Source: Cytauxzoon felis
Lineage: Eukaryota > Apicomplexa > Aconoidasida > Piroplasmida > Theileriidae
NCBI GenBank assembly: GCA_020283715.1
Contig: JAIQCW010000145.1
Coordinates: forward strand, 1-64,000
Length of the DNA stretch: 64,000 nt
Direction of reading: 5' to 3'
The notes under the pieces are model-generated. The model was not told the origin of the DNA. It saw only the letters and a program-made list of their open reading frames with translations, and did no database searches. The translations under genes and the position numbers were made by a program. Shown here one piece after another: positions 25,408 to 38,607 of this stretch (position 1 is its first letter; each line of letters starts with the position of its first letter).

Positions 25408-27654
25408 ATGCAATGTACATTCCTTTTTATAAATACATTATATTTCCTGTATATTAATATCTATTTTCAACAGAATCTTCTATTTCTTGTCTCATGTGTA
25501 AATGTTAAAAATGATAGACATCAATTTACACACTATACTCATCATAATCTTAATGAAAGAGTCAAAATAACTCGGAAAAAATCATTGAATATTATAGAAA
25601 TTTCTATAAAATCTAGGATTCCATTTGGAATCTGCAAGTTTCAATCGATAAATGGGATTGGTATGTGTAATGTTATTTCATATCTATTATACATTAGGTT
25701 TTATAATTAGAAATGGATTTAATAACCCTAGTAGGATAAGATGTTTGTATGAGAAACAAAATAAAACTGGTATAACTATGGATCTTGATCATGTTCCTTA
25801 TCGTACTTTGAAGGAATTATATTTGAAACGTAAAAAAATATTTGATGATGAATCTAAGGTGTCTACATATTTGTATCGTTATTTTAATATAACTAAAGAT
25901 AATATAGAGGAGCATTTGAATAAGACGATTGATGAACATTTTGAAAAGAAGGAAAATGATGGTAAACGTCAACCATACATGATTGATGGTACACGTTTTA
26001 ATGGTGATTATTCTACATGGACATTACCTATACCTAGGAATATGTCATCTTATTCTTTTCAGGGTATAAATGTTAATGCATCTAAGACTGTAGATAAATT
26101 TGAAGAATGTGTTAAACCTGAATTTGGTGATGAGATGTTATCATCAATTTATGATTTGATATCGGAAAATATACCTGTAGCAAAGAATGAAACATTGGAA
26201 TTTTGTGATTTATATGATGAAGTTGGTGATTATGAGTATAAGATTTTTGATGATGTGAAGATTTATAAAAAGGATAATTTACAGGATGATTATTATGCAT
26301 CGACTGAGGAAATGAGGGAAAAATGTCGTTTATTGCATAAAGTTATGATGCATCCTACTGTATTTCCTTCATATTTAGATCCTGAGAATCCTATACAGCG
26401 TACAGGTAGAAGGAGAGAGTTACAGCGTAAGGCTGATTCAGGTTATTGAATATATTGTAAATTATTTTAATATATATAGGACGATTACAAAGGTTGCGTT
26501 GGAATATGGATATTGATCCAGAAAATGATATATTACGTGGACATCGTGAGAAGGCTGATGATGTTATAAAGGTTTATATTTTATAAAATATAATTTATTA
26601 TTATTAGGAATTTTATGATTCTATGGAATGGGAACAACCTATGCCTACATATCATGACCGTAATTATTACAAGAGGTATTTTGAATAGTTGGATTCTAAT
26701 TATACAAATTATAATTCTATAGGAGTTATTATGAAGGTGGTTTTGGTGAAGAAGATCGTACATTGGATAATTATTTCGATGTACAATTTATTGGTTCAAC
26801 AGATGCATATCCATTTGCTATATCTGCAGGGATGCAATTTTCATGGCCAATTTATTGGTAATATTAATATATTATAAATTATTAATTTATAGGGTGCCAT
26901 TATTATGTAAACAACATCCTAAAAGAAGAGGTCAACCTATTAGATCACAAATGTTTAATTTGGGTGGTATAGAACCATTACAGGTAGTATTATTATTTCA
27001 ATATTTGTAATATATTTCTTATAGTTATGGTTTTATCCCGAAGGTACAGCTACTTCATTGGATGGTTATTGTTCATTGAAACTTGTTACACCACCAGGAT
27101 GGTGTTTACCTTATAGGATATATTTATTTGTATATAGTGAATATAATTTTGTTACAATTGGTCCAATGTATAGAGAATCTGCAGATTATGTAGCATCATC
27201 ATTGAATACATGCAGGTTTCATGAACTCATTCACTCATTGATATAATAATATATATAGGATAATTAATAAAAATATTATAGACAATATAGAAAATAATAA
27301 GGATTATGTAATAATGGGACCAGCTGGTAATGTTTATGTAGGTGTAGGTATAGTTGATGAACCATTAAGGAAATGGAATGATAATAAATATGAATTTAAA
27401 TATGATTGGGATGAAGGTCATTATGATTTCAATCAATGGTTAAAAAAACAAACAGCTAAACCAGATGATGAACATGCAAGTAAAGTTATAGAGAAGGAGT
27501 ATGTTATTAATAATAGTTATATTATTATTATAGTCGAACACATTCTATATGGTATGAATCGCATAAATATAAATATGTACCCGATCGACATGTATCAAGA
27601 TATTGGAAAACACGATTCCAAAATAATATTAAATGGAAAGAACCAGATTTTTAA
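25408..27654 (+). CDS. nine-exon protein with MATH/TRAF-like C-terminal region, about 644 aa
   Basis: Nine exons joined by eight introns of 35-47 nt give 644 codons with all phases consistent. Exon 1 ends at 25660, exon 2 begins at 25698, and the last exon ends KWKEPDF at 27654. The N-terminal half (PYRTLKELYLKRKKIF onward) is charged and unrecognised. The C-terminal half has the feel of a MATH/TRAF-type beta sandwich: DNYFDVQFIGST, FSWPIYW, LQLWFYPEGTATSLDGYCSL, PPGWCLPYRIYLFVYSE. It is followed by a basic tail with many W/Y/R residues. The start is uncertain. The ATG at 25408 gives a hydrophobic leader; the ATG at 25401 is also possible if 25449-25473 is a 25-nt intron, and both enter the same frame. 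The MATH assignment rests on pattern memory only. Its role is not known. Confidence 0.7.
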
Positions 27655-27743
27655 TTTATTTAATTTATATATAAAATTTTTTTCTCTCTACGAGACGAGT
27701 AAATAAAAATTTTTAAGTTTCATCCACAACTCATTTATTGAAG

Positions 27744-28093
27744 ATGTTATCTACCCATTTCAATAGACGCCTAGTATATAATTTCAATTCATTGAGGTTA
27801 AATAATGGAATTTCCATTAGAAATTATACAAAACATCGTAGTGAACAAACCGCATCAAAATTTCTAGGTCCATTTTGGGTATTTACAGTATGTTTATTTC
27901 ATTTACTATTCAATATTCCTTCAGACACCTGGTGCTAAACAATCATTCCTTTTTGTAAATACATTCTTTTTGTTATTAATGTATCCACTTGATCCATATA
28001 TATTCAATGTACGTAAGCTGGTATGTTGCAATTTATTTTCTGAAGATATAAAACATTTAGAAGGCTGACATGGATGCTAAAGTAAGATCATGA
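27744..28093 (+). CDS. small single-pass membrane protein, probably mitochondrial, 90 aa
   Basis: Exons 27744-27887, 27925-28020 and 28061-28093 give 90 aa. The first ~30 residues are rich in R, N and S with no acidic residue (MLSTHFNRRLVYNFNSLR), as in a mitochondrial presequence. One hydrophobic segment follows (QSFLFVNTFFLLLMYPL), then a short charged tail. This layout suits a small subunit of a respiratory complex or ATP synthase, but I cannot assign a family. It starts 89 bp after the preceding stop. Confidence 0.6.
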
Positions 28094-28358
28094 AAAATAT
28101 GTTGAAATGTATCTTAAATTATATAAGAGCTGTTTTATAGAGTACAAATCTAAGGTGCTATTATAATATGTTATTTAAAGTAACGGTGTAATTATAAAGT
28201 TTATTTCATTAAATTATGAATTAAATTACTCGATTAATATCATTTTAATTATATTTATTTTATACGATATGCTTTTATAAATATCCATCTCTCACAGTCG
28301 TCTTCCCCAATTGCGTACCGATATTGTATGTAAATCAAAGTAATTTATTTCTTTAAAA

Positions 28359-29755
28359 ATGTTATTTAATCGTATATATAATGTTAAAAATGTTTATAAA
28401 TTATTAAGATTTTCAAAATTTCATCATCGTACATATTCATGTACTTGTATGAACTTTGGTAGCTTAACGCTCCCTCTACAATCATCCTATAAGATGAGAT
28501 ATAAACACAATAGGGGTTATTTCAGATATGTTACGTTAGCAGCTACTATTTCACTATCAAATAATGATAATGATGAGATCAAAATTACTCATTTACCTAA
28601 TTTCGATCAAGATAATAATGATTTCAACTTATTTTATAAGAAATCTAATGATCAAGACTGGAACTTGTCCATATTCCCTAGAATATTTGAAGATGATGAG
28701 GATGACTATGGTCTATTCCACAGTGATTTTAAACAACAAGACAGATATAATATATTTAATAAAATGCATGTAGATGATGATAAATTATCTTCTAAAATTA
28801 TACATGATAAGAATTCTGATGATAAACTAATGAAATTGGAACCTTTATGGCTTGTATTAAGTAATACAACACCATTAACATTTGGGAATCTTTATATGTC
28901 TGTATGTGGTTTCATATTTTTATTATGGAAAATTGGAGATAATTTGAAATCAAATTCGCTATCAGATTTCATGTTTAAACATTTTGTAGCATCATATGAG
29001 TCATTTTCATCTAAAAGATTTCATACGTTTATAACCTCTGGTATGTTGAGGTAGATTCTGTCATTTTTATTACCTCCTTAGGTATAAGTCATACATCATT
29101 CGTTCATTTATGTTTTAATATGATGATGTTACATCAATTACTTAATACTTTTAATAATAGAATGTATACATACGGTGCTAATTATAAAAATCCAATGGAG
29201 GAATTTATAAAGGGTATTTTCTCATTATTTTGGAAAGGTGATAATTTGTCAAATGATAAATCACGTAAATTTGGTCGTGTTACAACTAATGATATCTTCA
29301 ATGTCATGTTATTATCATCAATAGCATCGAGTTTTGGACATGTATTTTTGTATCGTACACCAGTATTAGGAGCATCCGGTGCTATATCAGGTCTAATGTA
29401 CTTATTAGCGTCAACATATCCAAATTGTTATTTCAAAAGTATATTTCCTATACCTGGTATGGATTTAAGTATATTACAAGTATTACAAATATTTATCGCT
29501 ACAAATTGTTATTTTATTTTCACTGGTTCAAGTAGAAATATCGCATGGGCTGCACATTTAATTGGTATGAACGCTGGAGCATTATATTGTCTATTCCAAC
29601 AATATATTAATAAACGTTCAGGATTCTATAATCCTATAATATTATCACTCAAATCCGCTAAATCTCAATGGATTAGAACATTTAAAGGTAATTCATACAA
29701 TTATACATCATTGATACTTCAGGCATCGGCAAGTATTGATAAACGCCATATGTAG
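28359..29755 (+). CDS. rhomboid serine protease, PARL-like (mitochondrial type)
   Basis: Intramembrane serine protease. Exons 28359-29040 and 29082-29755 join in phase to give 451 aa. The N-terminus is basic and Ser/Tyr-rich (MLFNRIYNVKNVYKLLRF), consistent with mitochondrial import. A long acidic spacer follows. The rhomboid core begins at about residue 165 and includes ISHTSFVHLCFNMMML, the nucleophile motif GASGAISG (~323) and the catalytic His in WAAHLIGMNAGA (~384), with several hydrophobic helices. The active site looks intact. The His-containing helix and the N-terminal leader favour the PARL/ROM6 branch over plasma-membrane ROM4/ROM1 types. The next gene starts only 46 bp downstream on the same strand. 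Confidence 0.88.
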
Positions 29756-29801
29756 TGTAGGAAATATTATTGATATTCAAAATTTTTAATTAAATATTAA
29801 A

Positions 29802-30559
29802 ATGTTTAATATCATTTTACTTTTAATATTATTCTATAAATTTAATTTAAATGTCTATTGTTTAAAAAATGAAGATTCCACAGGCAGGTATCATGCGAGC
29901 CTTCTGCCATGTAAAGTTGTGTCTTTTATATGTTTAGATTTGGATTCTGTAAATAATAATATAGATAACTTGTCATATGAATTTATAAAGCGTGAAATTA
30001 ACACGCCGCTAACGTATGCGTATACAAATAGAAATAGAATAATCGTCAAAGAACCGTACTTGGAACATGTTAAAGTCAATACTAGGAATTATAGAATATT
30101 TGGTGGTGATAATGATGAGCCTAATGTATCATTAGAAAAGGTATTTATGGATAATAAATATCTTCATATATTACAGTTGATTGATGATAACAAACAATCA
30201 TATGGTGTTTTGTTAGTAGATTTTTTCGCTACATGGTATATTTAGGTTTATATTTATCATTTCAATCGTTCATAGGTGTGGTCCATGCAATAAGATGAAG
30301 AATCACCTAGTATATTGCACTCACTCTCATTCATTAAACATTATAGGATATTGTAAAAGATCATTATCGCGATGATAAACTATTAATTCATAAAATAGAT
30401 ATCGACAAGTACCCAAATTATGCATCTGAATATCGTATTGCTGCATTGCCTACATTGATTTTGTTTACAAAAGGTACAATATACAAGAAGATTGTAGGAT
30501 TACAATCTGTAGAAGATCTTATAAAGACTATAGATGAAGCTCTTGATAGTTTGGTTTAA
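29802..30559 (+). CDS. secreted or apicoplast-type thioredoxin
   Basis: Thiol-disulfide oxidoreductase. Exons 29802-30235, 30276-30309 and 30347-30559 give 226 aa. The intron at 30236-30275 interrupts the active-site Trp codon; splicing yields VDFFATWCGPCNKMKNHL (WCGPC at about 145-149). The rest of the thioredoxin fold follows, with the cis-Pro loop AALPTLILFTKG. A strong signal peptide (FNIILLLILFYKFNLNVYC) precedes about 120 residues of pre-domain sequence. That leader is compatible with apicoplast targeting, as for apicomplexan ATrx-type proteins, or with ER or secreted location. Head-to-tail with the rhomboid gene at 46 bp. Confidence 0.88.
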
Positions 30560-30751
30560 TCGACATGTAATGTTAATCCATATAATTTAATCATCTCTAT
30601 AAATTACGATGAAAGATAATGATTTAATATGCTTGAAAGCATTTAATTTATCAAAGATAGCTCTTATATAGATCCATAGTTTACATTTAGCTGCTGCATA
30701 TAAAAATGTAGCTGCAACTCATCTACGCATTATATTAAAGATTATATTAAA

Positions 30752-31915
30752 ATGTCGTTGTTATTGTTAGTATTATACCTAATTCCATCATTTCATTGCA
30801 TAATATATGATGTATTAAATATTCGTGACTTTGATACCAAGGTACATTCAATAAGGCATAGTTATAATGGTATAGAGTATGATTCATTGTATCCATTGCC
30901 AGTTCATAGAATAGTCAGAATTTTAGATAATGACCAACTTATATGGTCTGAAAACCGATATAATTTTCCATTAACACTAATTGATATCCATTATTTCAAT
31001 AATGAAATCAAGTTGTTGTCAGTAATGAGAGGTATAGGACCTGTACGTGATAATGAATGTTTTGTACTTGATAGGGAAAAGAATTGGTTACCATTGAATG
31101 CTATTGATTGTTATGATATATTGAAAGAAATTAGAAGATCTACTATATTGGACATTGCTGATTATAAGCAAGTTGCATGTCGTAGTATAATACATTTGAA
31201 ATCCGGAAATTCTATTGTAAACTATAAAGAATTATTATTTAGACGTATAAATGGTGTAAAATATAAAGATTTTATGTTTTGGTATGATGTATTACCAAGA
31301 GAACGTGTTAAGAAGATTACTGTACATTATATACTGAATGACATAAAGTTGGTACATTTAGATATAAAACATGAAATATATGATAGAGATATATCTAAAT
31401 TATATTTTGAAATAGGTAATGATTGTAACTGGTCTGCAATTGAATATGATGATTATCTTAAAAAATCTAGATTAATAGAAAGAGGTAATGAATTAGATAT
31501 AACATCATCTTTAGTAGCTGACCCAAGTTTATATAATATCATCCATAATAATATATATGGTTTACCATCAATTATATATTATTCTAAGGATAATGTTATT
31601 ATTATTAAAGTTAAATATGGTGATTATATTATTTGGGAATCAAATGATCCATATGTATACACATGCCCTTATACAATTGTTTATTATAAAGATAATGTAC
31701 CAGTTTTAGTTCAAGTTCACATTGAAACTGACGAATTACATGGTGATTTATATTATCATTTCATAGTAGATAAGTGGACGGAACTAACTTGTGATGAATT
31801 CTACAAGAAATTAGACGTTTATGATGAAGATGATGATCATGCGAAACAAAATGAAAAAAACGATTCATTGGAGCAGAAAATGAAGTCAAATGAGGATAGT
31901 TCTGATGTAAAATGA
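30752..31915 (+). CDS. secreted protein with three FAINT (DUF529)-like repeats
   Basis: A single frame of 387 aa with a signal peptide (MSLLLLVLYLIPSFHC). The mature part divides into three units of about 100-110 residues. Each has a beta-rich core and the same landmarks. The first is an Ile/Trp pair (DQLIWSENRY; DFMFWYDVLP; DYIIWESNDP). Next comes a Tyr/Asn turn (IHYFNNEIKL; VHYILNDIKL; IVYYKDNVPV). The unit closes with W..(I/L)...(C/Y/F)Y..L (NWLPLNAIDCYDIL; NWSAIEYDDYLKK; KWTELTCDEFYKKL). The W..L...EFYKKL ending and the repeat size are typical of FAINT domains of Theileria secreted proteins. An acidic, Lys-rich tail follows, without a membrane anchor. Likely exported to the host cell or parasite surface; this is inference from the family. 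Confidence 0.7.
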   Translation: MSLLLLVLYLIPSFHCIIYDVLNIRDFDTKVHSIRHSYNGIEYDSLYPLPVHRIVRILDNDQLIWSENRYNFPLTLIDIHYFNNEIKLLSVMRGIGPVRDNECFVLDREKNWLPLNAIDCYDILKEIRRSTILDIADYKQVACRSIIHLKSGNSIVNYKELLFRRINGVKYKDFMFWYDVLPRERVKKITVHYILNDIKLVHLDIKHEIYDRDISKLYFEIGNDCNWSAIEYDDYLKKSRLIERGNELDITSSLVADPSLYNIIHNNIYGLPSIIYYSKDNVIIIKVKYGDYIIWESNDPYVYTCPYTIVYYKDNVPVLVQVHIETDELHGDLYYHFIVDKWTELTCDEFYKKLDVYDEDDDHAKQNEKNDSLEQKMKSNEDSSDVK

Positions 31916-32022
31916 AGAGATATCGATGTCGAATGAAATTGTACAATATCAAATCCTGGATATTTCTTTCAAAATTCAACTTTCATAAATGGGTATGGAA
32001 GATTATATCATTTCCCTGCTCA

Positions 32023-32727
32023 TCAATATTTAATGATATCCTTTGCTAATTTATGATTGTATATATTAATTTCCTTCTTTTCTTCTTTAGATGATTCGAT
32101 AATTTCATTTTGTTCATCTTCAGTTATATCTTCCCAACATACACTACAGCTCTATGTATATGATTCATATGATTCCTCAACAAATCTCACCTTTCTACAG
32201 ACTCTTCTCTGTATAGTTTCGTTTAAACATAATAAATGGAATTTGTGTCCTTCGGTATGTATATGTGAAGATGAGTTGGATAATGCACTAGACAAACCAC
32301 AATTCAATTTGAATATTACAGGTGAAAATGAACCATGTAACGACTCATTTAATGGGAATAAACACTATTATATTGTGGGAATATATCTTATGTCATCTAC
32401 ATCACATACCAACATGCATGTTTTTACAGCGTCATTGTTACTATCAATATCCAGCAACTAAATGATATAATAATTAATGAATGAATGAATACATACATTT
32501 CTCTTTGTAAATCCTCCTTGAATCTCTTGTTTATTATATCTAATGTCATCTATAAGTAATTTATAATAATTATTATTATGAATCATAGTATATATGGTAG
32601 TAGTAAATTTACAGTAAAATCTATTTATATCATTTAATGCATCACATAATGATTTAATTATTAAATCTTTATCTTGTAATTGCTTTTCTTGTTTATTTAA
32701 TTTATTTTCCAATTCGGTAATATCCAT
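32023..32727 (-). CDS. coiled-coil protein with a RING-like zinc-binding C-terminus, about 193 aa
   Basis: Four exons, 32727-32497, 32457-32410, 32364-32191 and 32151-32023, join in frame after removal of introns of 39, 45 and 39 nt. Residues ~1-40 form a coiled coil (LENKLNKQEKQLQDKDLI). Zinc-ligand candidates appear only in the spliced product: CMLC across exons 2/3, then GHKFHLLCL (H-x2-H-x2-C, as in RING fingers), and CSVCW after the last intron. The usual Cys just before the GH pair is missing, replaced by Glu, so this is a variant RING or another treble-clef finger. Name and role are unknown. Confidence rests on phase agreement and on the cysteine pairs created by splicing. Confidence 0.6.
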
Positions 32728-32893
32728 TGGAATGGTTATTTTCACTTGACTTTTTGAAACTAGTAGAGCACAGAGTTAGGGAGATGAATAATATATATAG
32801 AGTATAGTAACTTATGTAATAAATTATAAAATGTACAAGTGTAAATTAACGAGGAAAATATTACATTGTGAGAAAATATTCTTTTAATTTTCC

Positions 32894-33888
32894 TCAGGAT
32901 AATTTTATTACCGTGTCTTTGGCTCCGACCAATACATGAATTTCATTGATGTATATACACGAGTCATCACCAAGATCGTTATCTTGAATATCACTTTTAA
33001 TATTTACATTAAATTGTATAAATTCACTTTTCGTTTCCTCGAAATTGTATTCCTTACCATCGATACCACATCTCTTTGTTATAATAGATTCAATACTACT
33101 CCAATGATTTGACGAATATATACTAGCTTCTTCATTTTTATACAAGTAATTCAATGTAAATGATAAGTCCTGTGGACTGGAGGTTGATGTAAAATTTTCA
33201 AACAAACTTTATTTGTGGAAGCGAGTGATATATGTGGTATCCTTTGATTATAATATTTAGGATAATCAAACGATTCAACAACATTATCGACAATATCGAT
33301 TATTGGTAAAATCTGAATGAATTGGAGGATATAGATTTGAATAAAATGAATACCGATTGATTTTTACACAATTCATTAACTGGTAGTACAGCAAAGTATC
33401 TTGTAGAAGATTCATTAGAGCAAATTATTATATCCTCATCTAATATTAAATAAAATCTAATGAATATGTTGAATTAATGAATATAAATAGACAAACGGTC
33501 TAATTGTTGATAAATTATGTTTTAATTTATTTAAAAATAACTCTATAAATTGTCTTTTAAGATATAACGATTTACATAACGATAAATGTGCATAATTTAA
33601 ATCCAATTTACTCAAAGTTTCATAATTATTATAAGATGATATGATTTCATCATCTGATGATTCTTGTCGTTCTTCTATCTTTGTACATTTACCTAATTCC
33701 TCATTTATAGATATGATTTTTGATAAAATATTATATGATTTGTATGCGATTTTCTTGATGGAATTGGTAATTGGTACTGATTGTCATGATAATGTGCAAA
33801 GTTTATACAATATACCTTTAATATAGCATAAAGTATGGAAATTACCATCAATATGTGGTATATTTCTAACATTTCTACTATTATACAT
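32894..33888 (-). CDS. USB1: U6 snRNA phosphodiesterase USB1 (Mpn1)
   Basis: 2H-family phosphodiesterase that trims and seals the 3' end of U6 snRNA in the nucleus. Five exons begin at the ATG at 33888. Introns of 39, 40, 41 and 38 nt leave 279 codons (278 aa). Both HxS catalytic motifs are present: YAHLSLCKSLYLKRQFIELF and RIPHISLAST. Between them is the expected beta core (PFYLILDEDIIICSNESSTR, FAVLPVNELC). The C-terminal strand INEIHVLVGAKDTVIKL fits the end of the family fold. The segment between the second HxS and that strand is longer than in human USB1. The gene lies 36 bp downstream of the RINT1-type gene on the same strand, and another spliceosome gene (Prp4) lies 16 kb away. Confidence 0.85.
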
Positions 33889-33924
33889 TTATATTTGTTT
33901 AATTAAATAGATTTTATCATGAAA

Positions 33925-36443
33925 TTAATTTGGTGGGTACTCTTCTGATGTACCATTTAATATGTGTAGTATAATTTTATAAATTTCATCTAGATTTAAT
34001 ATTTTAACCTATATTAATGTAAAGATAAAATTAAATTAATGTTATTATCATAACATATACCTTTAATTTCTTTTTAATTTGATCTACAATTATACCATCA
34101 TCTGAATGTTTCACATTTGATGTTATTTCATCTATCATCCATCCTTCTATATCATCTTCATCATTGAATATATCAACTTCTGTTGTTTTTTTACTGTATA
34201 TTACATTTTTAAATTGAAAAATTTCCTTCGTAAACTCACTTTGAATTGAAATCATCATCGTCATCATTAATAACAACATCTCTACTGTATAATGAATTTG
34301 TTTCATTTAATACATTTAAATATTCAGAAATCATTTTCAATTCCATTATATCCATTTGCATCAAAGTAATAATATCCTGGATAATGTAATGATTGAATTC
34401 ATAATCTTCATCAACCTACTTGTATAAAATCAATCAATGTTGATTTATTTATACCAATCTTATTATTAATATCATTTAATAATAAAAAACTGATTATATA
34501 TTAAATGAATTAAATTATAAACATTACCAATTCTGTATAATCATATTAATATCATCATCTACATTAAATATAATATAATCTCTTTTATTCTCTGGCATCA
34601 ATACACTCTTTAAAATATTTTCTATAGATCCCAATGCCTGTTTAACTATTCTATCATATATACTTGAGCTACATATTATTGAAAATTCTATATAAAATTT
34701 TATAATATATGAATGATTTATAAGACACTCACCCAATAACAAATTGAAAAGTGTTTCAATAACATCGAGATGATATTTATTAATATGTTTCAATGGTTCA
34801 TAAATAAAATCAATAATATATTGACCAATAATTATAATCATACGATCAATGAGTGTAGATAAAGCATTTAATGAATTAGAAAGAAATTGACCTTGTTGAT
34901 ATTGTAATAGAAATGTATATAAAATATTAGATGATTCCAATAAATAACAAGAAGAAATATAAGATTTCAATATATCATCAATAGAATTCCATTTTTGTTT
35001 AACATCATCTATATAATATGTAATTATAGGTGTAATAACATTTAATGAATATTTACTCTTGGATTCTATATGATAAAGACATTGACAATGATCATTCATA
35101 TGTTTCAATAATATTAGAATTATATTAATAACATTATATAAATGTTTATTATCTTGTAAATATAATATATTACCTAGGTTACAATAATAATCATCCTCTT
35201 CATTCAATAAATTTTTAATCACTCTTGAACTATAATACTTATCCAATGATATTAATACATCCATAACACCATATATACATTTATCATTATAATCCAATGA
35301 TATCATACATTTATCATTATAATCTACAAATTTCATACATGGTATCATTAAGTTAGAATCGAAATCTGAAAATAATTCATGACATAAATTAACATCTATT
35401 GTACGTAAATAAAAAGATAAATCAATTATAGAATTCAATAATGTATATAATATATTCAATTTAATCTCATCCTCAAAATATGATCTAGTACATTTTATAA
35501 ATACAATCTCACCCTTTTCAATAATACCCATTAAATCATACAACTTAATCAACTCCTCATTAGGTAATTTATAATAATCATATACTAATAATGGTAAACG
35601 GGTATATACAAATAATTTCAATTCTTTAATTAATAATAAACACCATTTACTAATATAATACCCATAACCAGACTCATTACATAATTTTGAGAATTCTAAT
35701 AAAAAATCTTCTTTTAATACATCAATTTCAATACCCTCAAATAAATCATTAAAATATAATAATACATTAGATTTCAACTCATTTTTAACCCTTTTAAAAA
35801 TTGGTACATATTTTTTTATCACATCCCTAATATACTCAAATGCCCATTCAGGACGATCAATTATACATAAATTACTTTTATAAGATTGAAATATAAAACG
35901 AAATTTATATAAAATCTCATTAACAAACAATGGAAATATCGTAGATTCATTTAATTTTAAATACTCCTCTAATTTCAATGATATAATCAATAAAGAGAAT
36001 AGTCTAGGTATCTTATTCCATGGTAAATTGTTTAAATCTAAATCATCCTCAAGATATAAATTCCAACTACTCTCACTCAACAATTGAACCAATATATTCC
36101 TAATTATAGATAGAAATATTCTAGTTTTAACATGGTTACTTGAATCTTTAGAACCATCTTCTCTCAATTTAATTAAATATTCAAGAAGTTGCACTTCAAT
36201 CGATGTCTGGTTAGATATTGATGTGTCACTACCATCAAATGTACCGACCGCCTTTAAATTTATATAATCAGAAATAGATGAATCTACATTAACTGTTGTA
36301 TTTGATGCGATATTTAATGAATTATCTACTTTATTATCTAGTTTATCCAAATATTCTATAACTTTATGTAATACATCGTCATTACTTAAATTCCTTAAGC
36401 CTACATTATGAATAAATGTTAATGCCACAGCATTTTCATCCAT
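33925..36443 (-). CDS. RINT1/TIP20 family vesicle-tethering protein
   Basis: Component of a Dsl1/NRZ-type tether acting in Golgi-to-ER retrograde transport. Exon 1 runs from the ATG at 36443 to about 34530. Four more exons follow after introns of 38, 43, 46 and 52 nt, for 779 aa. The RINT1_TIP1-like core is visible from IFPLFVNEILYKFRFIFQSY through DRPEWAFEYIRDVIKKYVP, a conserved family signature. The rest is a long helical region typical of the CATCHR fold, ending in a short acidic segment (VVINDDDDDFN). No signal peptide or membrane segment. Assignment comes from the DRPEW block and overall architecture; other CATCHR tethers (COG, exocyst) are less likely. The stop is 36 bp upstream of the USB1 start. 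Confidence 0.78.
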
Positions 36444-36625
36444 AACTAGATTATTTATAATCCTTGATGATGGGTATATTGACCATGTTATTCAAAATTT
36501 ATTTGTAATGATGATGTAGTATGTATCTACTAATGTGTGGAGTATCAATAATAACCAAATCTATGAGTTACCATCTTCCTTCTAAATACAACCATCTTCT
36601 ATTATAAATTACTTTATACATAAAA

Positions 36626-37340
36626 ATGTCTACATCTTCAAGGTATATTTTATTCTATAGAAAAATTACACATATTCACTACTCAGTTTATGTGAATATA
36701 TCGATCGTAAATCGTTAGAATGTCTAAATGAAGATTCTAAAAACAAATGTGAACATATATTGACTTCAGATACCGATTTTTATTTAGAATCATCAAATGG
36801 TGTCAGTGAGCAATTGCTTATTAAGTTAAAATTTAACGATCCCGTAAAGATTGATTCATTAATTGTTAAAAGCTTACCAGATAGCACATCTGATGGTACA
36901 GCACCAAAAGTTGTGCGTTTATTTATAAATGATCCAGATATAGACTTTCAAGATGCAGGTATATTTATTAATTCAAATCGTTACATTATATAGAATCATC
37001 TCCATGTGTACAAGAATTGGTAATAGATGATGATTATAAATCAATACTCATTCAATTTGTAGAATTTGGAAAAGAAGCATGTTGAAGATGGTGAGAGAAT
37101 ACCTTTACGTTATGTTCGATTTCAAAATGTATCAGTATTAGTATTGTTTATAGGTTTGTCTAATTATAATTTTCAATTTAAAAATTGATATAGCTGAGAA
37201 TTATGGTAATGATACTACTAGAATATCATATATAAATGCATTTGGTACTACGAATTCACAGATGAAGGTTACTATTCTAATGTAACGATTCATGTATTAT
37301 ATAGATTGAAAATTGGAAACCTACACAAGAACAACAATAA
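36626..37340 (+). CDS. stand-alone PITH domain protein (PITHD1-like)
   Basis: PITH domains bind the proteasome in TXNL1; PITHD1 carries the domain alone. Six exons from the ATG at 36626, with introns of 44, 35, 43, 40 and 37 nt, give 171 aa. The spliced product matches PITH throughout: LCEYIDRKSLECLNED, then DFYLESSNGVSEQLLIKLKF, KVVRLFINDPDIDFQDAE, ERIPLRYVRFQNVSVLVLFI and NDTTRISYINAFGT. No thioredoxin domain is present. The stop is 33 bp from the stop of the convergent aspartate carbamoyltransferase gene. Confidence 0.9.
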
Positions 37341-37373
37341 TATATGATATAAAATCGCATAATTTAAATTAAA

Positions 37374-38607
<1,234 letters not shown>

